DNA from: Bacteroides salyersiae WAL 10018 = DSM 18765 = JCM 12988
GTDB lineage: Bacteria; Bacteroidota; Bacteroidia; Bacteroidales; Bacteroidaceae
Assembly (NCBI RefSeq): GCF_000381365.1
Contig: NZ_KB905466.1
Location: 2,716,821 to 2,780,820 of the forward strand
DNA: 64,000 bases
Direction of reading: 5' to 3'
Made by a program: the position numbers and the translations under genes. Of the stretch, positions 12,869-22,512 are shown piece after piece. The stretch's first letter is position 1. Each line of letters opens with the position of its first letter. The notes beneath the pieces were generated by a model. That model worked only from the letters and a program-made list of their open reading frames with translations. It did no database searches and had not been told where the DNA came from.

Positions 12869-13138
12869 TTACTTACGCAATCCAAGAGTTTTGATGATAG
12901 CACGATATCTTTCGATATCTTTTGCTTTCAAGTAGTCGAGCAAGCGACGACGCTTACCTACCAACATTGTCAAAGCTCTTTCTGTACTATAATCTTTTCT
13001 GTTGAGCTTCATGTGCTCAGTCAGGTGAGAAATACGGTATGAAAACAAAGCTATCTGCGCCTCAGCTGAGCCAGTATCAGAGTTAGACTTTCCGTACTTT
13101 TCAAAGATTTCTTGCTTTTTAGCAGCATCTAAATACAT
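12869..13138 (-). CDS. rpsO: 30S ribosomal protein S15
   Basis: An 89-residue protein matching S15 in length and in the signatures DTGSAEAQIALFSYRI, LTEHMK and LLVGKRRRLLDYL-type text (here TMLVGKRRRLLDYLK). It binds 16S rRNA in the small-subunit platform. The ORF could extend upstream to 13186, but S15 proteins begin at MYLDAAKKQ, so the ATG at 13136-13138 is chosen. It is transcribed alone, divergently from typA, and has its own terminator. Confidence 0.97.
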   Translation of the reverse strand: MYLDAAKKQEIFEKYGKSNSDTGSAEAQIALFSYRISHLTEHMKLNRKDYSTERALTMLVGKRRRLLDYLKAKDIERYRAIIKTLGLRK

Positions 13139-13183
13139 AATTCTTAGATTTTTTAAATATATAAAATTTTTCTTTTGAGCGTG

Positions 13184-13214
13184 CAAAGATAGCCATTATC
13201 TTTATATCTCACAA
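13184..13214 (-). promoter_or_regulatory. rpsO promoter
   Basis: On the minus strand a -7 box TATCTTTG (13184-13191) follows a TTG (13212-13214) after 20 bp, matching the Bacteroides consensus. It lies about 46 bp before the S15 start codon. Confidence 0.7.
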
Positions 13215-13267
13215 CGTTTTGCAGGAAATATTTTGTTGTATAGTATATATTTTCTAATCCATTTTCG

Positions 13268-13275
13268 TACCTTTG
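13268..13275 (+). promoter_or_regulatory. typA promoter -7 box
   Basis: TACCTTTG matches TAnnTTTG and lies 21 bp before the typA ATG. No good -33 element is seen at the right spacing, so only the -7 box is annotated. Confidence 0.55.
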
Positions 13276-13296
13276 TGCCCAAATAATAGGTATTAT

Positions 13297-15096
13297 ATGC
13301 AAAATATTAGAAACATTGCAATTATTGCCCATGTTGACCATGGGAAAACGACGTTAGTCGACAAGATGCTTTTGGCCGGAAATTTATTCCGTGACAATCA
13401 GACGAACGGTGAACTAATTCTGGATAACAATGACTTGGAACGCGAACGGGGGATTACGATTCTTTCTAAAAACGTTTCTATCACTTATAACGGAACTAAG
13501 ATTAACATTATTGATACTCCGGGGCACAGTGACTTCGGTGGCGAAGTAGAACGTGTACTTAATATGGCTGACGGGTGCATCCTGTTAGTGGATGCTTTTG
13601 AAGGGCCGATGCCTCAGACGCGTTTTGTGTTGCAGAAAGCGTTGGAAATCGGTTTGAAACCCATCGTTGTGATAAATAAGGTGGATAAGCCGAACTGTCG
13701 TCCGGACGAAGTTCATGAGATGGTATTTGATCTCATGTTCAGCTTGGATGCGACGGAAGAACAGCTTGATTTTCCAACCATCTATGGTTCGGCTAAGAAT
13801 GGTTGGATGAGTACTGACTGGCAAAAGCCTACAGAATCTATCACTCCGTTGCTGGATTGCATTGTCGAGAACATCCCGGCTCCTACACAATTGGACGGTA
13901 CACCTCAGATGCTGATTACCTCACTCGATTATTCTTCATATACAGGTCGTATTGCAGTAGGCCGTGTGCATCGTGGTACTTTAAAAGAAGGCATGAATGT
14001 ATCGTTGGCTAAACGGGACGGTAGTTTTGTAAAGACAAAGATCAAGGAGGTACATGTTTTTGAGGGACTGGGACGCGTGAAAACGACCGAGGTTTCTTCC
14101 GGTGACATCTGTGCTTTGGTGGGTATCGACGGTTTTGAGATCGGTGATACTATCTGTGACTATGAAAATCCGGAAGCATTGCCGCCTATCGCTATCGATG
14201 AGCCTACGATGAGTATGTTGTTTGCTATCAACGATTCTCCGTTCTTCGGAAAGGATGGTAAATTCGTGACTTCACGCCATATTCATGACCGCTTGATGAA
14301 AGAGTTGGATAAGAATCTGGCGCTTCGTGTTCGCAAGAGTGAAGAAGATGGTAAATGGGTGGTTTCCGGTCGTGGTGTGCTCCATCTGTCTGTGCTTATC
14401 GAGACGATGCGTCGCGAGGGATATGAGTTGCAGGTAGGTCAGCCGCAGGTTATCTATAAAGAGATCGACGGTGTGAAGTGCGAGCCTATCGAAGAATTGA
14501 CAGTCAATGTGCCGGAAGAATATTCAAGTAAAATAATCGATATGGTGACTCGTCGTAAGGGCGAAATGACGATGATGGAAAGCAACGGTGAACGGGTAAA
14601 TTTGGAGTTCGATATGCCGTCACGCGGTATTATCGGTTTGCGTACCAATGTGTTGACTGCTTCTGCCGGTGAAGCGATCATGGCTCACCGTTTCAAAGAA
14701 TATCAACCGTACAAAGGAGAAATAGAACGTCGTACCAATGGTTCTATTATCGCTATGGAGAGCGGAACGGCATTTGCTTATGCTATTGATAAGTTGCAGG
14801 ATCGCGGTAAGTTCTTTATTTTCCCGCAAGAAGAGGTATATGCCGGACAGGTAGTCGGAGAGCATTCTCATGATAATGATTTGGTGGTAAATGTTACTAA
14901 ATCGAAGAAACTGACCAATATGCGTGCTTCCGGTTCGGATGAAAAAGTCCGTTTGATTCCTCCCGTACAGTTTTCTTTGGAAGAAGCCTTGGAATATATC
15001 AAGGAAGATGAATATGTAGAGGTAACTCCGAAAGCAATGCGTATGCGCAAAGTGATTCTGGACGAGACAGAGCGTAAGCGGGCGAACAAGAATTGA
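13297..15096 (+). CDS. typA: Ribosome-associated translational GTPase TypA/BipA
   Basis: A 599-residue translational GTPase. G motifs are visible: AHVDHGKTT (G1), RERGITI (G2), DTPGH (G3), NKVD (G4). Elongation-factor domains II, III and V follow, with the BipA-specific C-terminal domain near [15 protein letters not shown] and [21 protein letters not shown]. BipA binds the ribosome and supports 50S assembly and growth under stress. The start at 13297 ([12 protein letters not shown]) matches the family; an upstream in-frame codon at 13273 would overlap the promoter region. Confidence 0.97.
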   Translation: MQNIRNIAIIAHVDHGKTTLVDKMLLAGNLFRDNQTNGELILDNNDLERERGITILSKNVSITYNGTKINIIDTPGHSDFGGEVERVLNMADGCILLVDAFEGPMPQTRFVLQKALEIGLKPIVVINKVDKPNCRPDEVHEMVFDLMFSLDATEEQLDFPTIYGSAKNGWMSTDWQKPTESITPLLDCIVENIPAPTQLDGTPQMLITSLDYSSYTGRIAVGRVHRGTLKEGMNVSLAKRDGSFVKTKIKEVHVFEGLGRVKTTEVSSGDICALVGIDGFEIGDTICDYENPEALPPIAIDEPTMSMLFAINDSPFFGKDGKFVTSRHIHDRLMKELDKNLALRVRKSEEDGKWVVSGRGVLHLSVLIETMRREGYELQVGQPQVIYKEIDGVKCEPIEELTVNVPEEYSSKIIDMVTRRKGEMTMMESNGERVNLEFDMPSRGIIGLRTNVLTASAGEAIMAHRFKEYQPYKGEIERRTNGSIIAMESGTAFAYAIDKLQDRGKFFIFPQEEVYAGQVVGEHSHDNDLVVNVTKSKKLTNMRASGSDEKVRLIPPVQFSLEEALEYIKEDEYVEVTPKAMRMRKVILDETERKRANKN

Positions 15097-15116
15097 TATT
15101 TTACAATATAGTAAGT

Positions 15117-15150
15117 AAAAGCCTGACAGAATACCATTTGTCAGGCTTTT
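15117..15150 (+). terminator. typA intrinsic terminator
   Basis: Perfect 12-bp stem (AAAAGCCTGACA at 15117-15128 and its complement at 15139-15150) followed by a T-rich tract. Confidence 0.9.
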
Positions 15151-15216
15151 CTTTTTTTAGAACGCTTTTTTAATATGACAATACTGTAACATTTTGATAT
15201 TTTAAATATTGGACAC

Positions 15217-15246
15217 TTGATGAATTTAAAATATTACATAACTTTG
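15217..15246 (+). promoter_or_regulatory. Promoter of the DUF6383-like gene
   Basis: TTG at 15217-15219, a 19-bp spacer and TAACTTTG at 15239-15246 form a good Bacteroides promoter ending 28 bp before the start codon. Confidence 0.7.
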
Positions 15247-15274
15247 TAGAGTAATCTTTAAAAACATTATAATT

Positions 15275-16729
15275 ATGAGGAAATTATTACTTTCATTATT
15301 TACAGTAGTTGCTGCTTTGAGTATGGCAAATGCAGGAGAAGTAACACTTCTGACAAATTCAGGTGCTTCCACATGGGAAGGAGATTCGGATGGATACTCC
15401 ACGGTTATTGACGGATTTACAATCTCTTATACAAAAGGTGGATCACCTGCTATTGCTCCATCTGCTGATCACATAAGAGTTTACAAGGGGGCAACTTTTA
15501 CGGTGAAGAATAACAGTGGCGAAGCGATAACCGGCATTGTTATTAATTGTACGGCAAAATCATATTGCGCAAACATTATGGTTGGCGAAGAGACGGTTGT
15601 AGCAGACAAAGATAATAATACGATTACTTGGTCTGGAAATTTGTCGGAATTCATAGCAAAATCTAATGAAGCCCAAATACGTGTCAAATCAATAGTCATT
15701 ACTTATGGACAGCCGGCTGCTGTAGCTATTCCAAAATTCTCACCGGTAGAAGGAACTTATTATGCAGCTCAAGAGGTCACTTTGTCTTGTGCTACAGCTG
15801 ATGCTACTATTCACTATACAACTGACAATAGTGATCCTACTACATCTTCTGCTACTTATAGTGATCCTATCAAAATAGAAACCACCACGACAATTAAAGC
15901 TATTGCAGTGAAAGGTGGTGACAAGAGTGATATTGCTTCTGCTACTTATACAATTGCTGAGCCTGCAACGGTTGAAAATATAGCTGCTTTTAATGAATTG
16001 TCTAAAGAAACTGTTGTTAAGTTTGTCAATCCGGTTAATGTTATTTATCAAAATGATGTATATTTGTTTGTTCAAGATGCAACTGGAGCACTTCAGATTT
16101 ATGGAACGATTGGACAAACATACAAGAATGGTAATGTAATTCCTGCTGGTTTTATGGGTACAGTTGATGTGTATAGTGGACTTATCCAGATGAAACCTAT
16201 GATGGAAACGTTTGAGCCTGCTGCTGATGGTGCGGTTATTGAGCCGGTTGTAGTTACGAGTCAGGAAGTAAGTGATAATATGGTGAACAAATTGGTGAAG
16301 ATAATGAACGCTACTTTAACTCTTGATGACGGTAAGAGTAAAAATTATACTTTGACCGATGATAAAGGACAAATAGCTGTTTATGATCGTTTTAAAGGGG
16401 TTACGGTGCCAGATCTTGAGAAAAAGTATGATATTACAGCTATTGTGAATATCTTTAATGGAGCCATTCAGTTGTTCCCGATAGAATATAAGGAATCCGA
16501 AGGTGGTGTAGGTTTTGCTGATGTTGAAAGTGCTTCTTCAATTGTTGCCGCCGGTGATAAAGCTATCAATATCGATGCTGCTGAAAATGCCCAAGTACTT
16601 GTAGTGAATGCAGTCGGACAGGTGGTTGCGAATAAGGCGATTACTGCCGGTGCTAATACCATTGATGTGCCTGCCGGTTTTTATGTTGTTAGAGTGAATA
16701 ATGCTGTAACAAAAGTTATTATTAAGTAA
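15275..16729 (+). CDS. Secreted multidomain protein with chitobiase-C-like and DUF6383-like C-terminal domain
   Basis: A 484-residue exported protein with a clear signal peptide (MRKLLLSLFTVVAALSMANA). Residues ~25-150 form a beta domain of unknown role. Residues ~152-225 match the chitobiase/beta-hexosaminidase C-terminal Ig-like fold (FSPVEGTYYAAQEVTLSC ... IHYTTDNSDPTTSS). Residues ~235-400 resemble an OB-fold DUF5689-type module. The end (VESASSIVAAGDKAINID...GFYVVRVNNAVTKVIIK) resembles DUF6383/sorting-like tails. No catalytic motif is seen. It is transcribed alone, with its own promoter and terminator. Function unknown; a surface or extracellular adhesive or binding role is a guess. Confidence 0.75.
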   Translation: MRKLLLSLFTVVAALSMANAGEVTLLTNSGASTWEGDSDGYSTVIDGFTISYTKGGSPAIAPSADHIRVYKGATFTVKNNSGEAITGIVINCTAKSYCANIMVGEETVVADKDNNTITWSGNLSEFIAKSNEAQIRVKSIVITYGQPAAVAIPKFSPVEGTYYAAQEVTLSCATADATIHYTTDNSDPTTSSATYSDPIKIETTTTIKAIAVKGGDKSDIASATYTIAEPATVENIAAFNELSKETVVKFVNPVNVIYQNDVYLFVQDATGALQIYGTIGQTYKNGNVIPAGFMGTVDVYSGLIQMKPMMETFEPAADGAVIEPVVVTSQEVSDNMVNKLVKIMNATLTLDDGKSKNYTLTDDKGQIAVYDRFKGVTVPDLEKKYDITAIVNIFNGAIQLFPIEYKESEGGVGFADVESASSIVAAGDKAINIDAAENAQVLVVNAVGQVVANKAITAGANTIDVPAGFYVVRVNNAVTKVIIK

Positions 16730-16820
16730 ATGGCACATATGTGTAAAAGTAAACAGATTGTTTTTATTCAGTTGAGAGACGATTCTGGAAAATTGAATAA
16801 ATAAAAATATGTTTTCTGAT

Positions 16821-16856
16821 AAAGAGCCTGGTATGCTGATTACATCCGGGCTCTTT
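16821..16856 (+). terminator. Intrinsic terminator
   Basis: Arms AAAGAGCCTGG (16821-16831) and CCGGGCTCTTT (16846-16856), one wobble, followed by T-rich sequence. It ends the DUF6383-like transcript and lies just before the convergent GH2 stop. Confidence 0.85.
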
Positions 16857-16867
16857 TTATTGTTGTT

Positions 16868-19852
16868 TTAAAATAGCTTCTCCAGGAATTCCACCTCTAC
16901 AATGTGTAAACTATTTTTTCCTTCGGCTTTTTTATCAATTTCACCGGTTGTTCCGCCTGCCACCTCTACGATTTGCCCGAAAGCATCTTTGTCTGTTATG
17001 CTGCCCTTTAAACGGATTGTTATTTTATCTGAGCGAATCGGTCGTATTGGTTGAAGGTGTATGTATCCTAAGCTTTTGTCTGTATCACCTTCCCAAATTT
17101 TAGTATCTCCGGCATATATTTCCAATGGATAACTACGAGATCGCCAGCCACTGAGTTTTATACAGATATCATCAATTTTCGCTTCTCGTTCCAGAGTATA
17201 AGTGATCCAGGCATTGCTTAATTCTCCGTCATTACACCATTCGCTCAGCTCGTTGTCATCGTAACTTTTCTCTACATCCTGCAGGTTGGAGCCGGCGGTG
17301 GCTTTGACAATCGTTACTTCCCTTTTAGTATCTATATAAGAAGGGGTCAATGGTGTTTCACCTTTGTCAAGTCTGCCTTTCAGTGTCGCTTGCGGCAAGT
17401 ATTCACTCAGACCGTCTGTAACTTTTACAGGAATGGTTTTTAAGGTAACTGATGCAGTGGGTAAACCTTCTGCCTGGGCAGTGACAGTGATTTTTCCGGC
17501 TTTGGTGATACTACGGATTAATACCCGGTTGACTCCGCATTCCATCGGCAGATTTTTGTTTAAGATATAGTTTTCTTCCCCTTGGGCAATACCTCCCCGC
17601 CATTCGCCTTCACCATCTAAAATGAATTTCACTGTACGATTGTCCAACGGGCAACGTCTCCCGTCTGCATCTACTACTTCTATCTGCAGGAGAGCCATGT
17701 CTGCACCGTCAGCATGAAAACCTTCGGGATTTTGTATAGTGGTTAGTTTTAGCGCGGTCGGTTCTCCGACCGTATTCAAGGTATAACGACTTACTTCTTT
17801 ATTTTTAATATAGCTGACCGCTTCTAATTTTCCGGGTTCGAAAGTTATGTTGTCAAAGGTAAAAAGGAAGTCATAATCACGTTTGCCTTTTCCTAAAGAT
17901 TTTTCGTTTAGAAGTAGTTCCACCTCATCAGCGTTTGAAACCACATAAACGGGTTTTACAGTATTTTGAGGATAATTCCAATGTCCTATGATATAAGTTT
18001 GATACACATCCGTATCGACCCAGCCGTTCCACATCACCTGATGGACGAAGAAACCGTCTTTGGGTATGCGCATGGCATCGGCTACACCGCTTCGGCGGTA
18101 ATTCTCCATCCCGCGGAAGTGGGTGTTCGAGTCGGAAAAGATAATTTTGGCACCGCCTGAACTCACCCTTGAACCTGTGCCCGGACGCTCGCGCCAATAG
18201 TCGTACCAGCGTCGGATTAGTTCTAAGGCGAATGAGTCTTGATTACGGTTGTAGGCACGTGCGTCTATTCCTTTTTTTATTTGGTTGGTGACTGTGGATT
18301 TATAAGAACCATTACTGTCTCCGTCTTTGTGGAACGGATATGAATATTCGTCCCAGTATTTGCGTAGGGCTTCATCTCGGCAGTATTCGGTAGCCCACAT
18401 GGGATGATGCTTGCTTTTGTTTATATAGAGCATCTCTCCACCATATTCCGCTTCACGGATGTCGAGCATCTCGCGTGAGCCGATGGCGCGTCCGCCGAAA
18501 GGATCGAACCTGTCACGGATAGCTTTCATTTCAATCATATGTTCGCGGCTGATTGATTCGTTGCCGCATTCATAGAACAGAATGCTGGGGTTGTTACGGT
18601 TGTAGATAATGGCGTCCTGCATGAGCTCGGTACGTTGTTCCCATTGGCGACCTTGGCAATCTTTCTCGGCATCTCCGGCAGGCATGGCATGTATGAGGCC
18701 GACGCGATCGCATGACTCTACATCCTGCTTCCAGGGAGTGACATGCATCCAACGGATCAGGTTGCCATTTCCTGCCACTACAAGATAATTGGAATAATCG
18801 CTCAACCATGCCGGTACGGAGATACCGACGGCAGGCCATTCGTTACTGGTGCGTTGGGCATATCCTTTCATTTGAATAACGCGGTCGTTCAACCGGATTT
18901 TTCCTTCTCCGAAATAGGTTTTACGAAATCCTGTACGGGTAGATACTTCATCAAATACCCGGTTACGACTGTCCGTTAGCGTGGTTTTTACAGTGTAAAG
19001 ATAGCCGTATCCCCAACTCCAGAAGTGCAGGTTATCTACTTCTGCAGAAGCTTTTGCCGTTTTTATTTCACCGGGATTCAAAGAGATATTTCCACCATTA
19101 AAGGTTTTTATTTCATTTCCGTCGGTATCGGTTAGGGTCACCCGGTAACTAAAGTTTCGCTTTTCGGGGCTATCGTTTTTTATTTCCGATTCAGCGTGTA
19201 TGGTGGCTTTGCGGCCTTTAATGTCGAAGTCTGTGGCATAAATATATACACCGGTTGTTTTTAGGGAGCTGTACAAAGGTAATGTTTGATAGACTTTATC
19301 CGTGACGTGAAGGAATACATTCTTGGGGATTCCACCGTAATTGGCATTGAAATTACGGTCGTTCCACTGGAATTTTGTATTGCTTTTCTTTTCACGATAT
19401 TGCCAGTTGTTGTCGATGCGTACAGCCAGGACATTGTCGCCCTTTTGCATATAAGGGGTAAGGTCGAAGCCTACTGCCATAACACCGTTTTCGTGTAATC
19501 CTAAATGATGTCCGTTCAGATAAAAATCACCTGCCATACGTATACCTTCAAATTCAATAAAAACTTTTTTGTCCTTGCAGTCCTTCACCCGGAAGTGTTT
19601 TCTATACCAGACAGTCGTATCGGTCAGTTGCTCGATGGAAAGTTTGAATGCCTCATCCTCGTTGAAGGCACGGGGTAGGGTTACCTGTAGCCAATGATTG
19701 TCATTATATTCCTGTTGATAAGCATTGGCATCATCTCCTATGTGCAGGCGCCATTCGCTGTTGAAGTTATACTTTTTACGTTCGGTAGCAGTGATATTCA
19801 GGGTATACAATCCTAATAGCAGGCAGATAAGGAGGTTCGTTTTCAAATTCAT
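16868..19852 (-). CDS. GH2 glycoside hydrolase (beta-galactosidase-like) with C-terminal beta-sandwich module
   Basis: A 994-residue secreted GH2 with an N-terminal signal peptide (about 1-22). GH2 jelly roll (about 25-185), Ig-like domain (about 200-310) and TIM barrel (about 320-590) are present. The acid/base is E432 in FYECGNES and the probable nucleophile is E489 in ATEYC. A DUF4982-like Ig domain follows (about 640-710), and residues ~855-985 look like an F5/8- or malectin-like carbohydrate-binding sandwich (EWCNDGELSNAWITYTL). It is monocistronic, convergent to the DUF6383-like gene, and has its own promoter. Glycosidic specificity (galactose, glucuronic acid or other) is not decidable from sequence. 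Confidence 0.85.
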   Translation of the reverse strand: MNLKTNLLICLLLGLYTLNITATERKKYNFNSEWRLHIGDDANAYQQEYNDNHWLQVTLPRAFNEDEAFKLSIEQLTDTTVWYRKHFRVKDCKDKKVFIEFEGIRMAGDFYLNGHHLGLHENGVMAVGFDLTPYMQKGDNVLAVRIDNNWQYREKKSNTKFQWNDRNFNANYGGIPKNVFLHVTDKVYQTLPLYSSLKTTGVYIYATDFDIKGRKATIHAESEIKNDSPEKRNFSYRVTLTDTDGNEIKTFNGGNISLNPGEIKTAKASAEVDNLHFWSWGYGYLYTVKTTLTDSRNRVFDEVSTRTGFRKTYFGEGKIRLNDRVIQMKGYAQRTSNEWPAVGISVPAWLSDYSNYLVVAGNGNLIRWMHVTPWKQDVESCDRVGLIHAMPAGDAEKDCQGRQWEQRTELMQDAIIYNRNNPSILFYECGNESISREHMIEMKAIRDRFDPFGGRAIGSREMLDIREAEYGGEMLYINKSKHHPMWATEYCRDEALRKYWDEYSYPFHKDGDSNGSYKSTVTNQIKKGIDARAYNRNQDSFALELIRRWYDYWRERPGTGSRVSSGGAKIIFSDSNTHFRGMENYRRSGVADAMRIPKDGFFVHQVMWNGWVDTDVYQTYIIGHWNYPQNTVKPVYVVSNADEVELLLNEKSLGKGKRDYDFLFTFDNITFEPGKLEAVSYIKNKEVSRYTLNTVGEPTALKLTTIQNPEGFHADGADMALLQIEVVDADGRRCPLDNRTVKFILDGEGEWRGGIAQGEENYILNKNLPMECGVNRVLIRSITKAGKITVTAQAEGLPTASVTLKTIPVKVTDGLSEYLPQATLKGRLDKGETPLTPSYIDTKREVTIVKATAGSNLQDVEKSYDDNELSEWCNDGELSNAWITYTLEREAKIDDICIKLSGWRSRSYPLEIYAGDTKIWEGDTDKSLGYIHLQPIRPIRSDKITIRLKGSITDKDAFGQIVEVAGGTTGEIDKKAEGKNSLHIVEVEFLEKLF

Positions 19853-19895
19853 GGAATTCGTATTTTTATGTTTCCGGGATTTTGGTCATTGGTCA

Positions 19896-19903
19896 CAAAA
19901 ATA
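19896..19903 (-). promoter_or_regulatory. GH2 promoter -7 box
   Basis: Minus-strand TATTTTTG fits TAnnTTTG and lies 43 bp before the GH2 start. The half-sites seen at the PUL promoters are absent at the equivalent position. Confidence 0.5.
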
Positions 19904-20144
19904 ACTGATTTCGTTTGTAGAAAGAGGCAAAGAAGAATGTAAAATTCTGCGGTTTTTGCTCTTTTATCTATAAAATATGTTTTCTCCGGAAGGGGGGGGA
20001 GCAGGTGCTTTTATGTGTTTTTTTCTATGTTAGTGTCCGATAATTAGTAATAAGTTATTGTGTTTTAGTGTTATAAGTGTCTAATGTGTTTTAGTGTACA
20101 AAGGAAAAGATTCTTATGTTATAGGATATATATTTCTTATATGC
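19904..20144. other. AT-rich intergenic stretch with repeated TTAGTGT heptamers
   Basis: No ORF is supported. It holds a run of eight G at 19991-19998 and three plus-strand TTAGTGT copies (20030-20036, 20065-20071, 20091-20097), two of them inside TGTGTTTTAGTGT. A palindromic array follows directly. Function unknown. Confidence 0.5.
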
Positions 20145-20208
20145 ACAACATCCGGATGTTGTTGGTTAAAACACCCGGATGTTGTTACCCGAAACATCCG
20201 GATGTTGT
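20145..20208. repeat. Triple palindromic repeat, 23-bp period
   Basis: Three copies of a CCGGATGTTGT-containing palindrome. The first is a perfect 18-bp palindrome, ACAACATCCGGATGTTGT (20145-20162); the second (20171-20185) and third (20192-20208) are partly degenerate. The CCGG centres at 20152, 20175 and 20198 are exactly 23 bp apart. No T-run follows, so it is not an ordinary terminator. Confidence 0.8.
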
Positions 20209-20315
20209 GAGGACTAAAATATATACTTTCGCCTATCTATAATATATCTGACATAAATAGAGAAGTATTACGTTTTATATACAGTGATTATATAATGAGG
20301 CATTGTCTGATTTTA

Positions 20316-21326
20316 TCAGATTCCCCCTTGCCATGGCAGGTCGGTAACCGGGTCATCTTCTAATTCGCCTTCGTCGGCTATTTTGATACTTAAGCCGGCG
20401 TCCGTACCGAAGTTGTCTATGTCACTGATGGCAATCATCGACCTGTAGTTTCGTTTGAAAGAACGGTTGTATTTCATGATTTCTTTTCCTTGACTTTCAT
20501 CTCCTTTAAAAAGCTCGACCTTGAAAGATACATTTTCAGAGAGTATGTTATTCGTTATAACTTTTCCGGTTAGAGATTTAAAAGAGACGTAGGTGTATTC
20601 TGTCTCATTCTTTTTCGGTGTCAATATCCATTTCGGAGAATCGTCCAATTGAATTTCCAGTCTGTAGTTCTCGTGCAAACCGTTTGCTATGAATTTAACG
20701 GCAAAATAGCGACGGTACAATTCGAGTTCATTGCCTGTGGTTTTTGTTTCCAATGAATCGATGACCCCGTGATATCGCTTGATATAAGGGCGTGAGACAC
20801 CATTTTGGTATTTTGTTCCTATTTTGCTGTTATCTGCATCGAAAAGGAAAAGTTGTGAACCATCCGGCTGGTCTGCCAGAAAGAATTGGTTCTTTATTTC
20901 TCCAAATACTTCTCCATTACGGTCGAGTGAGAAAGGACGTGCAAATTTGTTGTCTTTATGTTGTAGAGAATCTTTGGCATTCTCTATCATGGTGCAGGCG
21001 ACACGGTATTTATATCCGTCCAGCAGATTTAGTTTTAGGTTACTCACGTCGTCAAATATTCCGTAAGCATAAGGCTTGCTTTGCAGCCGGCCTCCTGTAT
21101 CTCTGATCCATTGTGATACGGTGATACCATAGACTTCCCTTATCTGATCCGATGCACGTGACATTGGCGTTTCGGTAGTATTACATTCACCTCCGATGCT
21201 GAGAGCTACTTCCGAATAAGTTTCGGGCTTGTTTGTGATCTGTGACAGATCCTTGTCTTTAATACACGAGCTTAACATTGCAATAGTCAGAATGGCAGCT
21301 ACGGATATTTTTTTTGAGTAATTCAT
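20316..21326 (-). CDS. Lipoprotein of unknown function, paralog of its upstream neighbour
   Basis: A 336-residue predicted lipoprotein (AMLSSCIKDKD, Cys21, followed by a Lys-Asp that resembles the Bacteroidetes surface-export signal). Beta-rich, without a recognised enzyme motif. It shares a segment with the upstream gene: SRAS...Y.I.V followed by PYAYGIFDDVSNLKLNLLDGYKYR, aligned with PYVSGLFNDVSQIDISLIDGYKYR. The pattern (lipoprotein, tandem paralog, beta-rich) recalls fimbrillin-like or surface-attached proteins, but I cannot assign a family. The start codon is 26 bp after the stop of the upstream gene, so the two are cotranscribed. Confidence 0.7.
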   Translation of the reverse strand: MNYSKKISVAAILTIAMLSSCIKDKDLSQITNKPETYSEVALSIGGECNTTETPMSRASDQIREVYGITVSQWIRDTGGRLQSKPYAYGIFDDVSNLKLNLLDGYKYRVACTMIENAKDSLQHKDNKFARPFSLDRNGEVFGEIKNQFFLADQPDGSQLFLFDADNSKIGTKYQNGVSRPYIKRYHGVIDSLETKTTGNELELYRRYFAVKFIANGLHENYRLEIQLDDSPKWILTPKKNETEYTYVSFKSLTGKVITNNILSENVSFKVELFKGDESQGKEIMKYNRSFKRNYRSMIAISDIDNFGTDAGLSIKIADEGELEDDPVTDLPWQGGI

Positions 21327-21352
21327 GGTAATATTATGTTTTGTTGATTGTT

Positions 21353-22384
21353 TTAAGAAATTTCCTGGTATTCCGAATCAGTGGGCGAACCGGTTATTTC
21401 ACCTTCGCCCATATGGATGTTACCTTCTCCGGTTGCCTGGTCTATATTGACGAATTTGATGATGTTCCGTTTGTTCCGTTTTAAGGTGATACTGGGGGAA
21501 TTCTGATAGATAAGACGCCACTCATGGGTGGTTGAAGAGTAGTATTGCACGGTAATGCCTACCGATTCGCTGGCATTGATCGCGCCTCCCCAGCGATCGG
21601 CAGTTTTATTCAGTGCCAACAGGTGTTCTTCCGATTGTATGATGTTTTTTCCTCCGGTACCTGTGATATAGAAAGCCCGATTGGTACCGGATAAAGTTAC
21701 TTCTATTTTATCTCCTTGAGGGATATCTTTGGATTCGAACAACAGGTTACAGTATGCCCGGCGCAACTCTATATTTACAATAACATGGGATTCGGTTGTT
21801 CGGGTAAGGTCAACCGTATTACTTCCATAATAGCGGTGATTGGATGGATATGGAAGTACCACTCCTTCTTCTGTTTCCGTATTGCCGGAGTATGTTCCTT
21901 GATAAAACTGGGTGTTGGTATCGAATGGAGTCAAGGATACTGTCAATTTATTGGTGACAGGCGCATAGATATTACCGTCTTTTGCCAAGGCAAAAGGACG
22001 ACCGTATTTAGTGATTCCGTTTTCTGAAATGGAATAGGGAAGTTCGCTTTCTTCTAAGAAAGAACAGTCAAAGCGGTACTTATATCCATCGATGAGGCTA
22101 ATGTCTATTTGGCTGACGTCGTTGAATAAGCCGGAAACATAGGGCTGGTAGCTTGTCAAGCCCTTGCCCTGCCAATATACATTGATGGCGTATAAACCGC
22201 GTGAGGTGGAACTGCTGGCACGTACCATCGGTATTTCGCTTTGTTCGATAGAAGGCTCTATGGCAAGGGAAATCTGAGAAGTGGTTTCTTGAATTTCCGG
22301 ATAGTCTGCGTTTTCATCGTTACTGCATGATGCAATGATGAAAATAGCAGGCAATAAGATTAAGGCAGTGAATCTTAATTTCAT
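21353..22384 (-). CDS. Lipoprotein of unknown function, first gene of a paralogous pair
   Basis: A 343-residue predicted lipoprotein beginning MKLRFTALILLPAIFIIASCSNDE (Cys20). The frame stays open for 53 more codons upstream, but the lipoprotein signal and a -7 box at 22405-22412 fix the start at 22384. It aligns with the downstream lipoprotein over the DGYKYR region and further on. No catalytic residues are recognised; a fimbrillin-like fold is possible. A hairpin at 22513-22557 separates it from the SusC/SusD operon, so the pair is probably an independent unit. Confidence 0.7.
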   Translation of the reverse strand: MKLRFTALILLPAIFIIASCSNDENADYPEIQETTSQISLAIEPSIEQSEIPMVRASSSTSRGLYAINVYWQGKGLTSYQPYVSGLFNDVSQIDISLIDGYKYRFDCSFLEESELPYSISENGITKYGRPFALAKDGNIYAPVTNKLTVSLTPFDTNTQFYQGTYSGNTETEEGVVLPYPSNHRYYGSNTVDLTRTTESHVIVNIELRRAYCNLLFESKDIPQGDKIEVTLSGTNRAFYITGTGGKNIIQSEEHLLALNKTADRWGGAINASESVGITVQYYSSTTHEWRLIYQNSPSITLKRNKRNIIKFVNIDQATGEGNIHMGEGEITGSPTDSEYQEIS

Positions 22385-22404
22385 CTTAGTTTGAGAGTAA
22401 GCTA

Positions 22405-22412
22405 CAAAAGTA
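22405..22412 (-). promoter_or_regulatory. Promoter -7 box of the lipoprotein pair
   Basis: Minus-strand TACTTTTG, 20 bp before the chosen start codon; it argues against the longer upstream start. No matching -33 TTG found. Confidence 0.5.
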
Positions 22413-22512
22413 GGAATTAATTTCTTACTTGGGCATTTATTATCAAGGAATTGTTGGTGTATTATAATATTCGTGCAAATGAAATCATGATTTGTGAAAC
22501 GGAGATGTAGAT

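Noticed and set aside
20145..20208. Three regularly spaced repeats as a short CRISPR array
   Set aside because: Repeats are short palindromes with ~5-9 bp between them, with no spacer-length unique sequence and no cas genes.
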